This document shows, one piece after another, positions 21,501 to 33,886 of a DNA stretch of 64,000 nt. A model generated the notes under the pieces. That model searched no databases. It saw nothing but the letters and a program-made list of their open reading frames with translations, and was not told the origin of the DNA. The translations under genes and the position numbers were made by a program. Position 1 is the stretch's first letter, and each line of letters starts with the position of its first letter. This DNA is from Hemicordylus capensis (Eukaryota > Chordata > Lepidosauria > Squamata > Cordylidae), in the NCBI RefSeq assembly GCF_027244095.1, contig NC_069661.1, positions 146,769,501-146,833,500 of the forward strand, in the 5' to 3' direction.

Positions 21501-22150
21501 TTTTATTTACTTGAAATATGCCTGAAGAAATCCATGTGTCTATTATCCAACTTCCTTTGAAAATGATCAAATGTTTCAGGAACCCTGAAATTCGATTTGA
21601 AATTCAAATGGAACTTGAGGTGAAAATTCAACACTGGCCCTAAGGATGTGCAATTCCCCAGCCCACCCCACAAGAATGTTCACTTTTTAAATACAAACTA
21701 GTTAGGTTTCCTTTCAAAAATGTCAGATATTTATCCATTGGAAGAATCTTGAAATTCTGTTTGAATGTCATTTTTTTGAGATTTTGGTGCTAACTCTATG
21801 TTAAGAAATAACATAGAAAGTAGACTCTTATGAGATCTCCCAGTCCTCTGGAATATATTAGAAGAAGTTGGGCAGTGCTTGGAAATTATTACTGAGGCTG
21901 TGACAAGTCTCTACAATTTTCCACCCTGTTTTAATATTCTTCCAAATACTGTAGCACAAAGGATTGCACCACATGGGATTGCAAGTTGGCTCCCACTTTG
22001 TTGCAGATATTGTGAGAAGGGAGGCTTTGTTAGGCATAAGACCTGTGACATAGTGGCTATGAGGGTGTATGCACAGAGATCAGTGTGTGGAGGGCCTTTT
22101 TCATCTTTTTCTGTGAATGGAACTGGTCAGGAGAGGAAAGCATTTTGCAA
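18537..22150. other. Mostly unclassified DNA
   Basis: A minus-strand LINE-tail-like piece lies at about 18745-18880 (CATAACCCACCCTTTGGG, then A-rich). Around 20120-20735 long minus-strand open frames (127 and 120 codons) overlap each other and plus-strand frames, and I recognise no domain. Around 21000-21310 there is GC-rich repeat-like text. A TAAGGATGTGCAATTC motif at about 21644 may be a decayed hAT terminus. No host exon is supported. Confidence 0.4.
21005..21064. repeat. Short inverted repeat, hAT-like ends
   Basis: GGGGCGTAG at the left is mirrored by CTACACCCC at the right. The pattern resembles termini of small hAT elements, but no 8-bp duplication is visible. It may be part of a larger repeat reaching about 21310, where GATGCAGGGGCATGGCTAG appears. 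Confidence 0.35.
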
Positions 22151-22156
22151 GATCTC

Positions 22157-23177
22157 AAGGCTATTAGCACACGCACCTTAATCCAGGCTAGGGAAGCCCA
22201 GCCTGGATTAGGCTGCGCATGGGAACTGCTGGGTTTGGGCCTGATCCTGGTGGGGCAGTTTGAATCCTGGCTCTTAGCCACGGTTAGGGGCTTGGCCGAT
22301 GTCATGCCTTTGTTCGAGGACTGAGAAGAGGAGTGGGAGGCAGTGAATTTGCCCGAGGACCTTGAGGGCCCACTCTGTGATTGGAAGGAGAAGGCATTTG
22401 GGATGGGCCAGGAGGAAGGCTTGGTGCGAGAGGAGCCAACAGAGCAGAGTTATGAATCCCCGGAGGAACTCTTGCAGCCAGTGTTCTCTCCCAGGGCACA
22501 CAGGCATGGGAAGTGGCATGACCAGGTCAGGGAGTTGAGCCGCAGCAGCCGCTTGCAGCTAATGAAGGGTGGGCAACTGGGCAGAGTGCTGATTCCAGCT
22601 GGCAATCTGCTGTAAATTCTGCAGCTTTACTCTTGACGGGCTGCTGGAGACAATTCATCAACACTCTCAATATCTCTTTGTGTGAAGGCGGTGGCGTACG
22701 CCTTGGAACCTCAGAATCTGAACCCTTGGGATCTGACGCTGGATGGAGCCTCTTGCCTGCTTGGACGAAGTGTAGAACCCGAGACATCTCTTCACCTGCT
22801 ACTGCATCATAAATTACAGAAGGCTCATTGAGTGTGGCGGGTTTCCGACTGCTGAGCCTTTAACCTAGGCTCCAGGTTCATGTGTTCAGCCCCAGTGGAC
22901 ACCAAGATGGGTGCCTAGAGCATCTGTCTCCTGGGGTAATCCCCCAATGCATCACACATGTTGCATGATGCATTGTGGGCTAACTGGAGGCTGGGACATA
23001 GTCCAAACCTCCAAAGCACTGTGCTACAGCACGCAGCACGGGTTGTCTGGGAGCTCGGTCCACACTCCCAGCAACAGGCAACCACTCATCTGGGGGTAAG
23101 GTAAGGTAAGGTAAGGTAAGGTAAGGTAAGGTAAGCCTTCCTTCCCTCCCTGCCCGCCCAGTCATGTGAATGACCTC
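22157..23177. mobile_element. GAGGC-type element with an unrelated insert
   Basis: The left end AAGGCTATTAGCACACGC and the right end CATGTGAATGACCTC fit the GAGGC group. The flanks CTC and CTT agree at 2 of 3. The sub-left block AGGCTAGGGAAGCCCAGCCT also occurs at 53.46 kb, and the block CTAGAGCATCTGTCTCC with TGCATTGTGGG resembles 53.67 kb. The 22.31-22.80-kb part has no match there and looks inserted. It is GC-rich with an acidic open frame and is unclassified. Confidence 0.5.
23094..23135. repeat. GGTAA microsatellite
   Basis: About eight units of the pentamer GGTAA near the right end of the GAGGC-type element. Confidence 0.95.
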
Positions 23178-23189
23178 CTTGTGTAGTAT

Positions 23190-23660
23190 TTACACAAAAT
23201 ATCTCAGGGCAGACACAGAGCTCCTAACAAAGCATTTTCACTGAGCAACAGACACACTAAGTAAAGTGAAACCTAACTGCAGATTCACTAGAGAATTCAA
23301 CACATCTAACAATTATCCCTCCCCTCAAAAATGCCAATTGCAAAACAAAGATATATACAAGAAGATAGTGATGAACCTCCAGGAGGGTGTCCAGTCAAAA
23401 GTCCAGTCTCTTAGGTGGTTTGCATCTCTCTTCGGGATGGCACTAATCCCCTTCCTGCACACAATCCTGAGAGTTCAGTGCAGCTGCCCAGCTGTGAGGC
23501 TGCAGAAGCAACCGTGTGTTCTCCACTATCAGTTTCTGGTGCAGTTGTTGTGGACCCAGCTTCCTTGAAAGAGGTCAACAGACAACAGAAAAGTCCTACT
23601 CACCTTCACTGCGAGTGGCTTGATTGTTTCCTCCTGAGAGGGTGAAAGAGCTCTTACAGG
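23190..23660 (-). mobile_element. Fossil Ty3/gypsy-like retrotransposon, 3' end
   Basis: On the minus strand a degraded coding stretch resembles the end of a gypsy-type pol region. It is followed by a purine-rich tract (GAGGGGAGGGA) and what looks like the start of a long terminal repeat (TGTTGAATTC). The order matches the better preserved fossil at 28.1-29.8 kb. It is old and broken, and only the 3' part remains. Boundaries are approximate. Confidence 0.4.
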
Positions 23661-23923
23661 TCATAATGTTTAAGGGGAATTATTCATACTTATGGAGTAA
23701 CATTATAGGCCTACAGTCTATAAACATTCCAATAACATTCCAATAATATTGAGGAAGGGTGATATATAAATTAGTGAAATAAAATTTATTAAACATAAAG
23801 CAGCAAAACTTAAGCATGTGAAACATTTCACTTAAATGACCCAAAGAACTATTTACATGTTAACCGTGTTTCTAAAAGTCTGAGCTACCTCGGAACCATG
23901 TGCTACATATGAATTCTGTATTC

Positions 23924-26454
23924 TAGGGATGTGCAGAATGTTTCAACGTCAAAACATTTTTACTCAAAATGAGCCGTTTCGACTTTGAAACAAAATGCCC
24001 TTTAAATAAAGGGCCTGTTTCAAGCTCACAACAAAACAACCCCATTTCAATGGGAATGTTTCAATGTTTCAAGTGCCATTTTGGAATCCTGTTTTCTCCT
24101 TGCTGATTGGTTTTCTGGCACTGGCTTCCGTTAGGCTTGCGACCTCCTTGCTTCTTGGTTGGCTTGTTATTATTCAAACCAAGTATTGTCATGGGCAACT
24201 GTGCCACCATTAGATAGAGAGAGGGAGGAGGGATGGAGGAGGGGGAGCACAAAAGGAAGGATTTTCAAAATGTATTTCAAAGGACTGGGAGGCAGAGAGA
24301 GCTTTTATATTGTGCCTCTCTTGAAGGGGATATCAGGAAAGGAGGAAGGCAGTTTTGATATTGCGGTTTTCTTTTTCCAGCACTGAGTATAATATGATGT
24401 GCTCTTACTGCCATAGCTATCAGGCTCTGCTGGATCTCAGATTGACAAAGCCAGAACTTGGATACCTTCCTTGAGCTGTGGTTTGTTTTGTTTGTGAGAT
24501 AGTGTTGTGGTGAGAAATGGACAGTGGCAGGTCTGTGTGCATGTGTGTGTTTGTTTGTAATATTTCTTGGTGATTGCTCCATGACTGCCTTGAGACTAAC
24601 TTGTGCTTCACTCACTGCTCTGGTCTGCTCTGCAATCTGCATTGCAAGGTGTACTCAGTCAAAATGTGGCTAAAGTTGCACTAGGTGAGCTTATGCCTAT
24701 GCTTGCTGCTAAGGGTGCTGCAGTGGCAACTGTTGCAATGCTAGGAATGTAAGGAGTCATAATTGTGTGTGAGAGAGAGAGCAACTGGTGCTAATGATAT
24801 TATTGCTGCACAGGCACTATGGCTGGCAGTGGATTCTGGGTCAGTGATCCTTTTTTGGTGATTTTTAGACTCTGTTTGAAATGTGTTCTGTTTTGGGAGG
24901 GACAGATTTCCTTTTACTGTGTGCTTCTGCAGTGTTTAAGGAAGGGTTGTAAAAGGCATTTCAAATTGCAATTCAAAACTTCTGTGCAGTGCACTCTGTG
25001 AGTGCAGCTTCTTCCAGCCATAGAAAACAATGGGGAAACTCATAGGATCCCAGAGGCGTATCTAGGGAAAATAGCACCTAGGGCAAGCACTGAAATTGTG
25101 CCCCCTGTCCAAACATCTGACACCCATCTTTCAGATAACTTTACCATAATATCAGCTCAAAAATACAAGTCAAGCTCATTAATCTTTTAATATTTCAATA
25201 ACTATTTAGCAGTGGACTTAGACAGACCAAAAAATGCTGGAAAACTACAAATTGCAGTATGTGGGAGCTCATGAAATACCCAAATACTATGTGGAGATGT
25301 ACTTGGAAAACTAAACAGAAGTGCCTGTCTAATTCTCTACTATGCATTGTAGCATCACTATTATATAAGTTTTAAAAATAAATTGAAAATTTAACTTTTC
25401 CCAGATACTCTGAAAATAATTAAAAGATATGCAGAGTAAACTGCATCACTGCTTGGAATATATTCTAGTATTTCAGACAGTTAAAATGAGAGAAAGAGAG
25501 CAAGAAACTCCCAGTGGGCCTTAAAACTAAGGATTTCACACTGATTCAAAGACAAACTCACCATTAATAGCCATATTATTAAGACATCACATTTAACTCA
25601 CTTATCACAAGAAGCAAAGTAAGAGCAAATGAATACAATCCTAGCTCATAATCTTCAGCTCAGTATTCACAAGCCCTGATTCTCTGTACATAGTGCCAGT
25701 CTGAATATGTGTACAGTGACTTATATTATATTAATTTTTTAAAAAAACAATTCACCTGTAGCCCCTTCGAGGGGCTTCCTAAAGGCTATTGGGGGGGGGT
25801 CTGCAAAGGTTCCCCTCCCCCCTCTGGCCTCTAGGGCCTCGCAGGGACCATTTGAGCATGTGCGGTGGCCATTTTTAAAAATATTTTTTTTAAAAAATGG
25901 CTGAAAACAAAATGGCCTCCACGCATGTTCAAATGGCCACTGTGAGGCCTGGCATGGCCTAGGGACTCACAGAGGCCATTTGAGCATGCACGGTGGCTAT
26001 TTTGTTTTTGGTGGCCATTTTGTTTTTGGTGGCCATTTTTAAAAAAATTTTAATTTTAAAAAATGGCACCCCCCTTCAAGTAGCGCCCAGGGCACGTGCC
26101 CTGCCTGCCCCACCCTAGATACGCCCCTGTAGGATCCTATGGGAGTTTTGCAGAAAAGTGGAAAATTTGTTTAATATATCCTGCTTGCCCATTACTTTTG
26201 TGGGTTGGGTGGTATGTGGCACCCAACATGCCCTACCACCCAACCCATTTTGGTGTCCCTAGGAGCTACCCATGAAGAACAATGGGGTGTTTTGATTTTC
26301 TCCATTGTTCCCTATGGCTGAAACACTTGAAACGTTTCTAATTTGTTTCGTCAAAATGACTGGTTCGACCACTGTTTCGTCAAAATGTTTCGGCCATCTG
26401 AGGTTTGTTTTGAGCTAGAAACAAAATGAAAAATCCATTTCGTGCACATCCCTA
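23924..26454. mobile_element. Non-autonomous hAT element, TAGGGATGTGCA group (CGAAAC words), with nested hAT insert
   Basis: The left end TAGGGATGTGCAGAATG and the right end CGTGCACATCCCTA lie between CTGTATTC (23916-23923) and TTGTATTC (26455-26462), a 7-of-8 duplication. The subterminal parts are full of GAAACATTTTGAC and CGAAAC words in both orientations. Without the 1.1-kb insert at 25051-26129 the element is about 1.44 kb. Its right half is shared with the truncated copy at 44.0-44.9 kb. No transposase frame is seen. Confidence 0.85.
25051..26129. mobile_element. Non-autonomous hAT-type element, CAGAGGCGTATCTAGGG family, copy 1
   Basis: The left end CAGAGGCGTATCTAGGG and the right end CCCTAGATACGCCCCTG are inverted repeats. 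Perfect 8-bp duplications TAGGATCC stand at 25043-25050 and 26130-26137. The element sits inside the older hAT element at 23924-26454. The first 680 bp are AT-rich. The rest is built from GGCCATTTT/AAAATGGCC blocks. No coding capacity. Confidence 0.9.
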
Positions 26455-26462
26455 TTGTATTC

Positions 26463-27720
26463 CTTTCCTTTTTTAAGCACTGACTTTTCTATGGAATTCA
26501 GCAGTAATCCCAACACTTGTTAATGTGGAGTCAGGGATGTGGAATTTAACATCCTGTATGCTGTTAGAATGAAATCATATGTACCTTAAAAAACAATTCT
26601 TTCCAAAGCTTTTTGTCATTATGATATCAACAAACTATCTGAAGCAACAGCTATACAAACTAAAATACATTTATGATTATAAACATCAGGTATAGATATT
26701 CCAGGATTTGCATTGGAAATCTTTTAGTGTAAATGATAAACAGTCCTTTGGCATGTGTTATCAATCTGCTAAGCTAGAAAATGTGTCCATTTTCTTAAGC
26801 GAATAAATGATCAACAAGGGAGACAAATGAAAATATTGGTATGTTTATACATTATTCTCATTGGACTTTGTATCTTTCCCTATTTTTAAATGGTCTTTGA
26901 AGCAGAAACCATTTGTTTAATTAAAATTATTTCATTTTTGCCAGTATATATCACTCCTCAACATTTCACTCATGTACCCAAGGAACAATGCTTCTAATAT
27001 ATAAATGTGATTGTTAAATTGCTCCTGTAAAACTAAAGAGAGAGAGAAAGAAATATGAGACATTTATAATGAAATCTGCCAGATCTGAAAACATAATCTC
27101 TCTTACTGAAAACCATCCAGCAGTATAAAATAATTCAGGTATTGATTTCCAAAATGGAAGCAATAGAGATTTGAAAGTGATTGCTCCCCTTTCCCAGTTT
27201 TAGTTATTCGGGATGTTTAGTTTAGTTTAGTTTAGTGGTTCTATAGCATGTGGCTTCAAATCTAGTATTTATTTCAGAATAGCTCTGTTGTAAAATGCTG
27301 GGAATTTTTAAACTTTGACCAGAATGATGCACACAATTCCCATCAATAATGTACAAGAGCAGGCTTGTAAATTGCCTTTCAGCTATGGAGAGGAAAAATC
27401 TCCGGGTGTCCTGGCAGGGAAACTTATGTACATTGGAAGAAATTGTATTTCCCCAGCCTTGTAGTCATCAGCGTGCCAGTGGGTATGTCTAGGCAGCTGG
27501 ATTAGTACCTTTTCTTATGGCTAGTGACTCATGTGGATTCATTTGCAAGCTTGTCACTGTATGTCAGCCTGGGATCCCAAACACAAACATGTGCATAGTT
27601 TTGCCACTGCTCTGACATGATCAGTGAAGAAATATTGCAGCATCTTTCTGTCTTCCTTGACCTAAGCACTTTTCAGTAGTGCAGCAAGCATTACAGTGAG
27701 GCCATTAGTTTGATATTCAG
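26463..27720. other. Unique AT-rich DNA, no gene seen
   Basis: No repeat ends apart from a GTTTA microsatellite (27214-27235). The part at about 26780-27020 is repeat-free and AT-rich with TTTAATTAAAATT and could be conserved non-coding DNA. That is a guess from appearance only. Confidence 0.4.
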
Positions 27721-27949
27721 AATTTAGATATGTATCCACTACTAGGGTTAGATATGTGTCCACTACTAGTGTGTCCACTACTGTGTGTCCATTCCTCACA
27801 TAGTGCCCTGGGTGAGGAATCACTCCTGTGCCCCCACCCTGGTAAGTATATCAGTGTTGCCAATTTGTGTTGCTTGTACAATATTTCAAACCCTAGTAGT
27901 GGAACATGTCCTCTTACTGTTCCTAGAGTTCCCCAGCAATGCCCATGAA

Positions 27950-29830
27950 AAGGGCCCTCTCGATCATATTGCTTGTCAATAATTTGCTGCTTTGCTGCCA
28001 GCACTCTCCTTCTCCAGTTCTGGAATCTGGCTGAACGTTCACTAACAGACACCAAACCACCAAGCTCATCTCAGCATCTCTGTTTTATAGCTGCTTCCCT
28101 CATACACACAAATAAATCTTGTGTAAATTTAAAGCTTTATTCAGCAACAACTCCATTTTCTCCTTCTTCTTTCCCTCTCTTTTTCTTTCTGACTCCACCC
28201 CCATACTCTCTACAGCTTAATACGAAAGGTTATTGGATAGAATACAACACATCCTTCCCCTTTATAACAACCCCAAATTGAACTGATTTAAAATTTAATG
28301 ACAAAGTCTTTAAGTCTTTTAGGTGGCCTCCTGTCATGCACACATCTCCAAAGTTTTGGGTTCTCTGGCACAGGAGCTGTTTGTTTTTCTGGTACCAAGG
28401 ACTGTCCATCACTTTCCTCAACTGTGAGGTCAAATCTAGAGGCAAGAGCAAATTCCTCTTCAGTCCCACTATTGAAAACAGACTTCCTTCCTCTTTTCTC
28501 ATAGTATGCATGCTGGAAAGTCTCAGACTCTTCCATTTCTTTCCATCATCCAATATAACAGAATCTCCTCAGATTTCAGTTATTTGTTTTGGTCCAAAAT
28601 ATCAGGAACATCCCATTTTCACTTTATAAGGCAGCCATACTCGAAGAAAGTTTTCCAACTGAAATGTTTGCTGTTTCTAACCCTGTTTCTGATCTACATA
28701 CAGTTTATATTTTTGTTGCTTCCTTCCACTAAGCCATTCCCTTGAGAATGATACAAGGAATGGTATTTTATGTTTGTTTCATTTATAGTTTCATTTCAAA
28801 TAAGGTAAGCTGTGTCCCATTGTCAGTCACTAGTTCTTTGAGAAGACCTTCCTTCACAAAAACTTCAGCCATGAATGGGATCACCTTATTTGTAGTAATG
28901 TTGTTAGCAAATGAAACTTCAGCCACCTGGAATAGTAATCTTTTGTTTTGTGGGTTGGTAATCAAAAGGCCCAAATGATCAGTCTTCAGCACTAGCTCAT
29001 TGGAAAATAGGAACGTGGGAACATAGGAAGCTTCCTTATTCTGAGTCAGACCATTGGTCCTCAATATTGTCCACACAGACTGGCAGCAGCTTCTCCAAAG
29101 TTATAGGCAGGAGTCTCTCTCTCAGCCCTCTCCAAGTGCCAGGAGGGAACTTGGAATCTTCTACATGCAAGCATGCAGATGCTCTTCCCAGAGCAGCCCC
29201 ATCACCTAAGAAGAATATGTTATAGTGCTCACATGTAGTCTCCCATTCAAATGCAAACCAGGGTAGACCCTGCTTAGCAAATTGGACAATTCATGCCTGC
29301 TACCACAAGACCATCTCTCCTCCTCAAGGGGCAGCTCACTCACTATATACATGTATGGCTGAAGATGATGTTTAGGTACCTTGTTTATTCAAGGCCATCC
29401 ATGTTATGTAATGTTTAAGTTAAGTTATGTAATGTTTAAGTTCAACAAGTGCTTGATCAGCACTGAGGGCCACTTGTCATTCAGAAGACCTGATCACTCC
29501 ATGAAGCTATTTGTGCAATTACTACTCCTTCATCCTGTTCTTTTGGGATCTCCTCTTGGCCTGGAAGTAGAAGCCAAGATGAACAATCTGCAATTGTATT
29601 CCAGATATTCCATCTGGAAATCAAAATCCATAAGTCTGATGATCCATTTGACTATTCTTGGGGTTGCTTGGCTGGATCCCCTAGTAGCAAATAAAGCATA
29701 TAGGGGTTTATGGTCTGACTATAAAGTGAATTTTCTGCCCCACAAGCAAAATATAGATGTTATCTCCAGACTCCAGCCAACTGGCATTGTATGCATCACG
29801 CTTCTGCTATAAACACACCCTTAATGAGAA
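27950..29830 (-). mobile_element. Fossil Ty3/gypsy retrotransposon, 3' part of pol and 3' LTR
   Basis: Read on the minus strand, a region resembling gypsy RNase H comes first (about 29.75-29.55 kb). It is followed by an integrase-like region (about 29.0-28.75 kb) and a C-terminal pol tail. Next come a purine tract (AAAGGGGAAGGA) and a long terminal repeat starting near 28.25 kb with TGTTGTATTC and holding an AATAAA signal. The far LTR edge is not certain (about 27.95-28.08 kb). The 5' half is absent. It is clearly broken and old enough to have received a SINE (29018-29324). Family assignment is by motif resemblance only. Confidence 0.75.
29018..29324 (-). mobile_element. Composite 5S-rRNA/tRNA-like SINE, copy 2
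   Basis: On the plus strand: GGGAACATAGGAAGCTTCC, GTCAGACCATTGGTCC, CTACATGCAAGCATGCAGAT (tRNA-like part), GTCTCCCATTCAAATG and ACCCTGCTTAGC (5S-like part), then CTACCACAAGACC. It is inserted in the fossil gypsy element, so the SINE arrived later. Confidence 0.85.
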
Positions 29831-29839
29831 GATTGATTG

Positions 29840-30009
29840 TTAAAATTAATTATAAGGGCTGGCATCCTAACTAACAAAGCATAATGTGGAGCATGGTGGG
29901 TAGGGGTGATTTTCTATGTTCCCTGCTTCCCCTGGAAATGCCCTGTGCCACTCTGTGGAACATATTTTTGGGTGGTGCAGGCCACATCCAGGGAAAACAG
30001 AGAGTGAAT

Positions 30010-30050
<41 letters not shown>

Positions 30051-32640
30051 ATCTCTATCTATCTTTTTCTCTCTCACCCTCTCTGTGGTCTATACTGCAG
30101 TAATCTGGAAGCCTTTTGTAGCACAGGTGCATCTTCCTAGCATGTATCCATTTCATTAATTAGAATGTCAGCCAATAGGTGTGGTTCCACGGTGGATTCA
30201 GCTTCTCCAAGAATGTACATTCCTACACATGCTTGGTTTGAATTAGCTGAAAAACACAGGTGTTAATCCAATGTCCACATTCCTCCTTGTCAAAAGCTCT
30301 CTATCTTCTTCCAAATCTTATTATTGTTTGCTCCCTTGACCTCACTATTTCCTCTCGTGAACCTCTCCCATTCTCTGGAGGTCATATTTGTCCTCCAATA
30401 AGTTCCACAATCTTCAAAGATTGCCTGGATTTGAAAATGTAATTCTTTAATGTTTCAGTTCAGCAAATATGTTGTTACTCTGCTTTTTTTGGCCACACAC
30501 CCTAATGAGTTTGTATAATTTTCTGAGTTTTCCCCTGAAGTAGAGAGGTATTCTCTATCATGTGCCAGATGTAAACAGGAGAGGCAGAAAAACTCAACAT
30601 GGTGCCGATTTTTCATATGTGATAGTTCAGTATTGGGGTAAGGAGATACTCATATATCAGCCTGACCTTTTGGATGGGTTCACATATGGGAAATGGCTGA
30701 CATTTGGGCTGGCTTGCTTATATATACTTGCAGGGGATTTGATGAGGAGAGAAAAATTCTTCACAATTCATTTTCTATACTAAAATATTCAGCTTTGGTT
30801 TTAAGCAGCTTACATTTTTTCAAGTGATCAATACATTTTATACAGGGTGATTAAGATGATCCTCAATGATTAGGATGATCCCCTTAATTTGTGAATTAAG
30901 TTGGGCATCTTATTTAATTGAGCTGCCACAAGTTTAAACAATCAATTCACAGCACAGAAGCTGAAGTCACAACCTGTACCTTGAAGGTAGATCAGAGATA
31001 ACCTGCTTTTCCTCAGAGACTTTTTAAAAAGTTGGAGAACAGCAGTGAGTAAGACATCACTAAATATTGGATCTTTTGACCCTCTCCAAAACCATATGGA
31101 AAGGCTGCAGAACTAAAACAACAATGAAGTAAAGCTACCACCAGTTGCCCCTTTATTTTTTGAGAGTCCTGTATGCCTGATAGCGAGTATAAGATCACCG
31201 ATAATCTTATAGCCTGATCCTAAGCAGAAAAGAACTGACCTCACATGAAATGTTGAGGTTACTACTCAGGTGAAACATCCAAGGAATTTCAAAAGGAAAT
31301 GGGAATAGTTTTGATGAGACTAACCAAACTTGTCAGAAACATTCTTCCTTTTTCTGCAGAAGCACAGAAGATAATGAGAAGTTCCTAGTCATGCTCTGCC
31401 ACATGTCCTTCATCTTTCACCAGCACTGGATGGCCTTGCGGGGATGGTGAGGAAGCTGGTCAACATAATTGATAGTAGCATCTGGGACTAGAAATGTTGT
31501 AAAACATGAAGGGGGATTTGAAATTCAATCTGGAGGTTCTTGCTTGGGCAAGAGAGGAATTCTGCGGGAAGTTAAAAAACTTTTCTGGAACAGAATTAAA
31601 ATTTCTCTTGCAAACGCTTTAATACTTTGAAAATGATCGTACTTAATATGTATGCATGCATACATTATCTTCTTGATCTTAAGTTGTTTGTATTTTGGAT
31701 GAAACTCTCTTTTCAATCCATAGTCACAAATCAAGAAAACATCCTGAATTTTTAAGCACCCTGGATCTTTAGGAACCCAATTTTATGCAGCTGAGAGTGA
31801 TTTAACAACTAATTCCATTCCATTGTTATTACTTGAATATACCCTGTTTGCTGTATACAGTATAATAAACATGTATTAGCTCTTGTGTGTCTAGAGGATA
31901 AATTCAATTTAATCATCTCAAGGGAAAGTAAGAAAACATTATCAGTTGACTATTATTAAAAGAGCACTTAGATTTCAGTGTCAAAGATAAATGCATAAGT
32001 GCATTTATGGACCCATTCTAATAGAAAACTCATTGTAGCCTAATTACATTCCAAATTTTATTGAAAACATATACGGTATATATTGAAACTTAGCAAGCCC
32101 ATTGAAGAATGGTATCTGTTAACTGTCAATGAAGGCTCTCTTTTAAAAATAGCCATTGGAATTTCATGTACAATTACTGTCAAACTGTATATTAGACATG
32201 CTCAGAGTGTGACCGATGCAACACATTTACTCTTTACAGATGCAGGTTACTGCTCATTTTCATCTGAAGGATGCACAGAAGTAAAGCAAAAGGAAGTCTG
32301 AGGGGCAGAGTTTTTCTTTAAGTGGATTTAAAAACGAAGATGTCATACTAGCCTGGGATATGGCATTAGTTACTGTCAGGGACTGCTGTTCTTGAAGCTG
32401 ACTTATACTGCTATAAACTGTGGACAAAAAATTGGCCTTCAGTTAAAGTTAATTGTGCAATAATCAATTGTGGCCTAACAGTGATAGTGCCAGTAGAGGG
32501 CCGTGGGGCTAGTAGAGTGGCACTGCTTTTTTCCTGGCCACCATCATTAAATTTAGTGCCCTTATGGCCTTCTTCTCAAGATAAATGAAGGATAAGAAAG
32601 TTTATACTAACAAAAACTGGAATGGGTCTTCATCAAGTTC
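29840..32640. other. Unique DNA with a CT microsatellite, no gene seen
   Basis: CT repeats grading into CTAT occupy 30014-30066. I recognise nothing else. Short frames at 30562 and 32083 have no domain. The sequence is AT-rich throughout. Confidence 0.45.
30014..30066. repeat. CT microsatellite
   Basis: A run of CT units followed by CTAT units, about 53 bp. Confidence 0.95.
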
Positions 32641-32711
32641 TACTTATGCCAGTGGCGCTCTTAAACCTGGACTTCAGGGCTGAAGTCCAGGGCCTCCACA
32701 CACCCTGTGGG

Positions 32712-33878
32712 CAGAGGTGTATCTAGGGAAAATAGTGCCTAGGGCAAGCACTGAAATTGCGCCTCCTGTCCAAACATCTGACACCCATCTTTCAGATAAC
32801 TTTACCATCATATCAGCTCAAAAATACAAGTCAAGCTCGTTAATCTTTTAATATTTCAAAAACTATTTAGCAGTGGACATAGCCAGATTAAAAAATGCTG
32901 GAAAACTACAAATTTCAGTACACTGAGGCTCCTGAAATATCCAAATACTATGTGGAGATGCACTTGGAAAACTAAACAGAAGTGCCTGTCTAATTCCCTA
33001 CCATGTATTGTAGCATAACTATTACATAAGTTTTAAAATAAATAGAGAATTTGGCTTTTCCCAGATATTCCTAAAATAATTAAAGGATATGCAGAGTAAA
33101 CTGTGTCACTGCTTGGAATATATTCTAGAATTGCAGAAAGACAATTAAAATGAGAGAAAGAGAGCAAGAAACTCCCAGTGGGCCTTAATACTAAGGATTT
33201 CACACGGATTCAAAGGCAAACTCACCATTAATAGCCGTATTATTAAGACATCACATTTAACTCACTTATCACAAGAAGCAAAGTAAGAGCAAATGAATAC
33301 AATCCTAGCTCATAATCTTCAGCTCAGTATTCACAAGCCCTGATTCTCTGTACATAGTGCCAAACTGAATATGTGCACAGTGACTTATATTTTACTATTT
33401 TTTTAAATTACCTGTAGCCCCTTTGGGGGCTTCCTAAAGGCTGGGGGGGGTCTGCAAAGGTTCCCCCTCTCCCCACTGGCCTCTTAATTCACCTCCGCAT
33501 CCCATCCCAAGCTGATTTTCAAGCCTGTTTGGGCCTGCAAAGATCAGTGTGGTGGCCATTTTGGAGGCTGCCACACATGCTCAAATGGCCTCTGCGATGC
33601 CTGGCAAGGCCTAGGGCCTCACAGGGACCATTTGAGCATGTGCGGTGGCCATTAAAAAAAATTTTTTTTATGGCCTCCAAAAACAAAATGGCCACCACAG
33701 ATGCTCAATTGCCTCTGTGAGGCCTAGCATGAGGCCTTGCAGAAGCCATTTGAGCATGCATGGAAGCCATTTTGGTTTTGGTGGCCATTTAAAAAAATTT
33801 CATTTTAAAGAATGGCACCCCCCTTCAAGTGGTGCCCAGGGCATGTGCCCTGCCTGCCCTACCATAGATATGCCCCTG
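32712..33878. mobile_element. Non-autonomous hAT-type element, CAGAGGCGTATCTAGGG family, copy 2
   Basis: It is the same family as 25051-26129: CAGAGGTGTATCTAGGG at the left and CATAGATATGCCCCTG at the right. Perfect duplications CCTGTGGG flank it at 32704-32711 and 33879-33886. The left 680 bp align closely with copy 1. The right part is longer, with more GGCCATTTT blocks. It is inserted in a sequence that itself looks like a repeat (AAGTCCAGGGCCTCC next to CTGAAGTCC). Confidence 0.9.
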
Positions 33879-33886
33879 CCTGTGGG

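Noticed and set aside
23094-23135. CRISPR-like or satellite array
   Set aside because: It is a plain GGTAA microsatellite of about eight units with no spacers.
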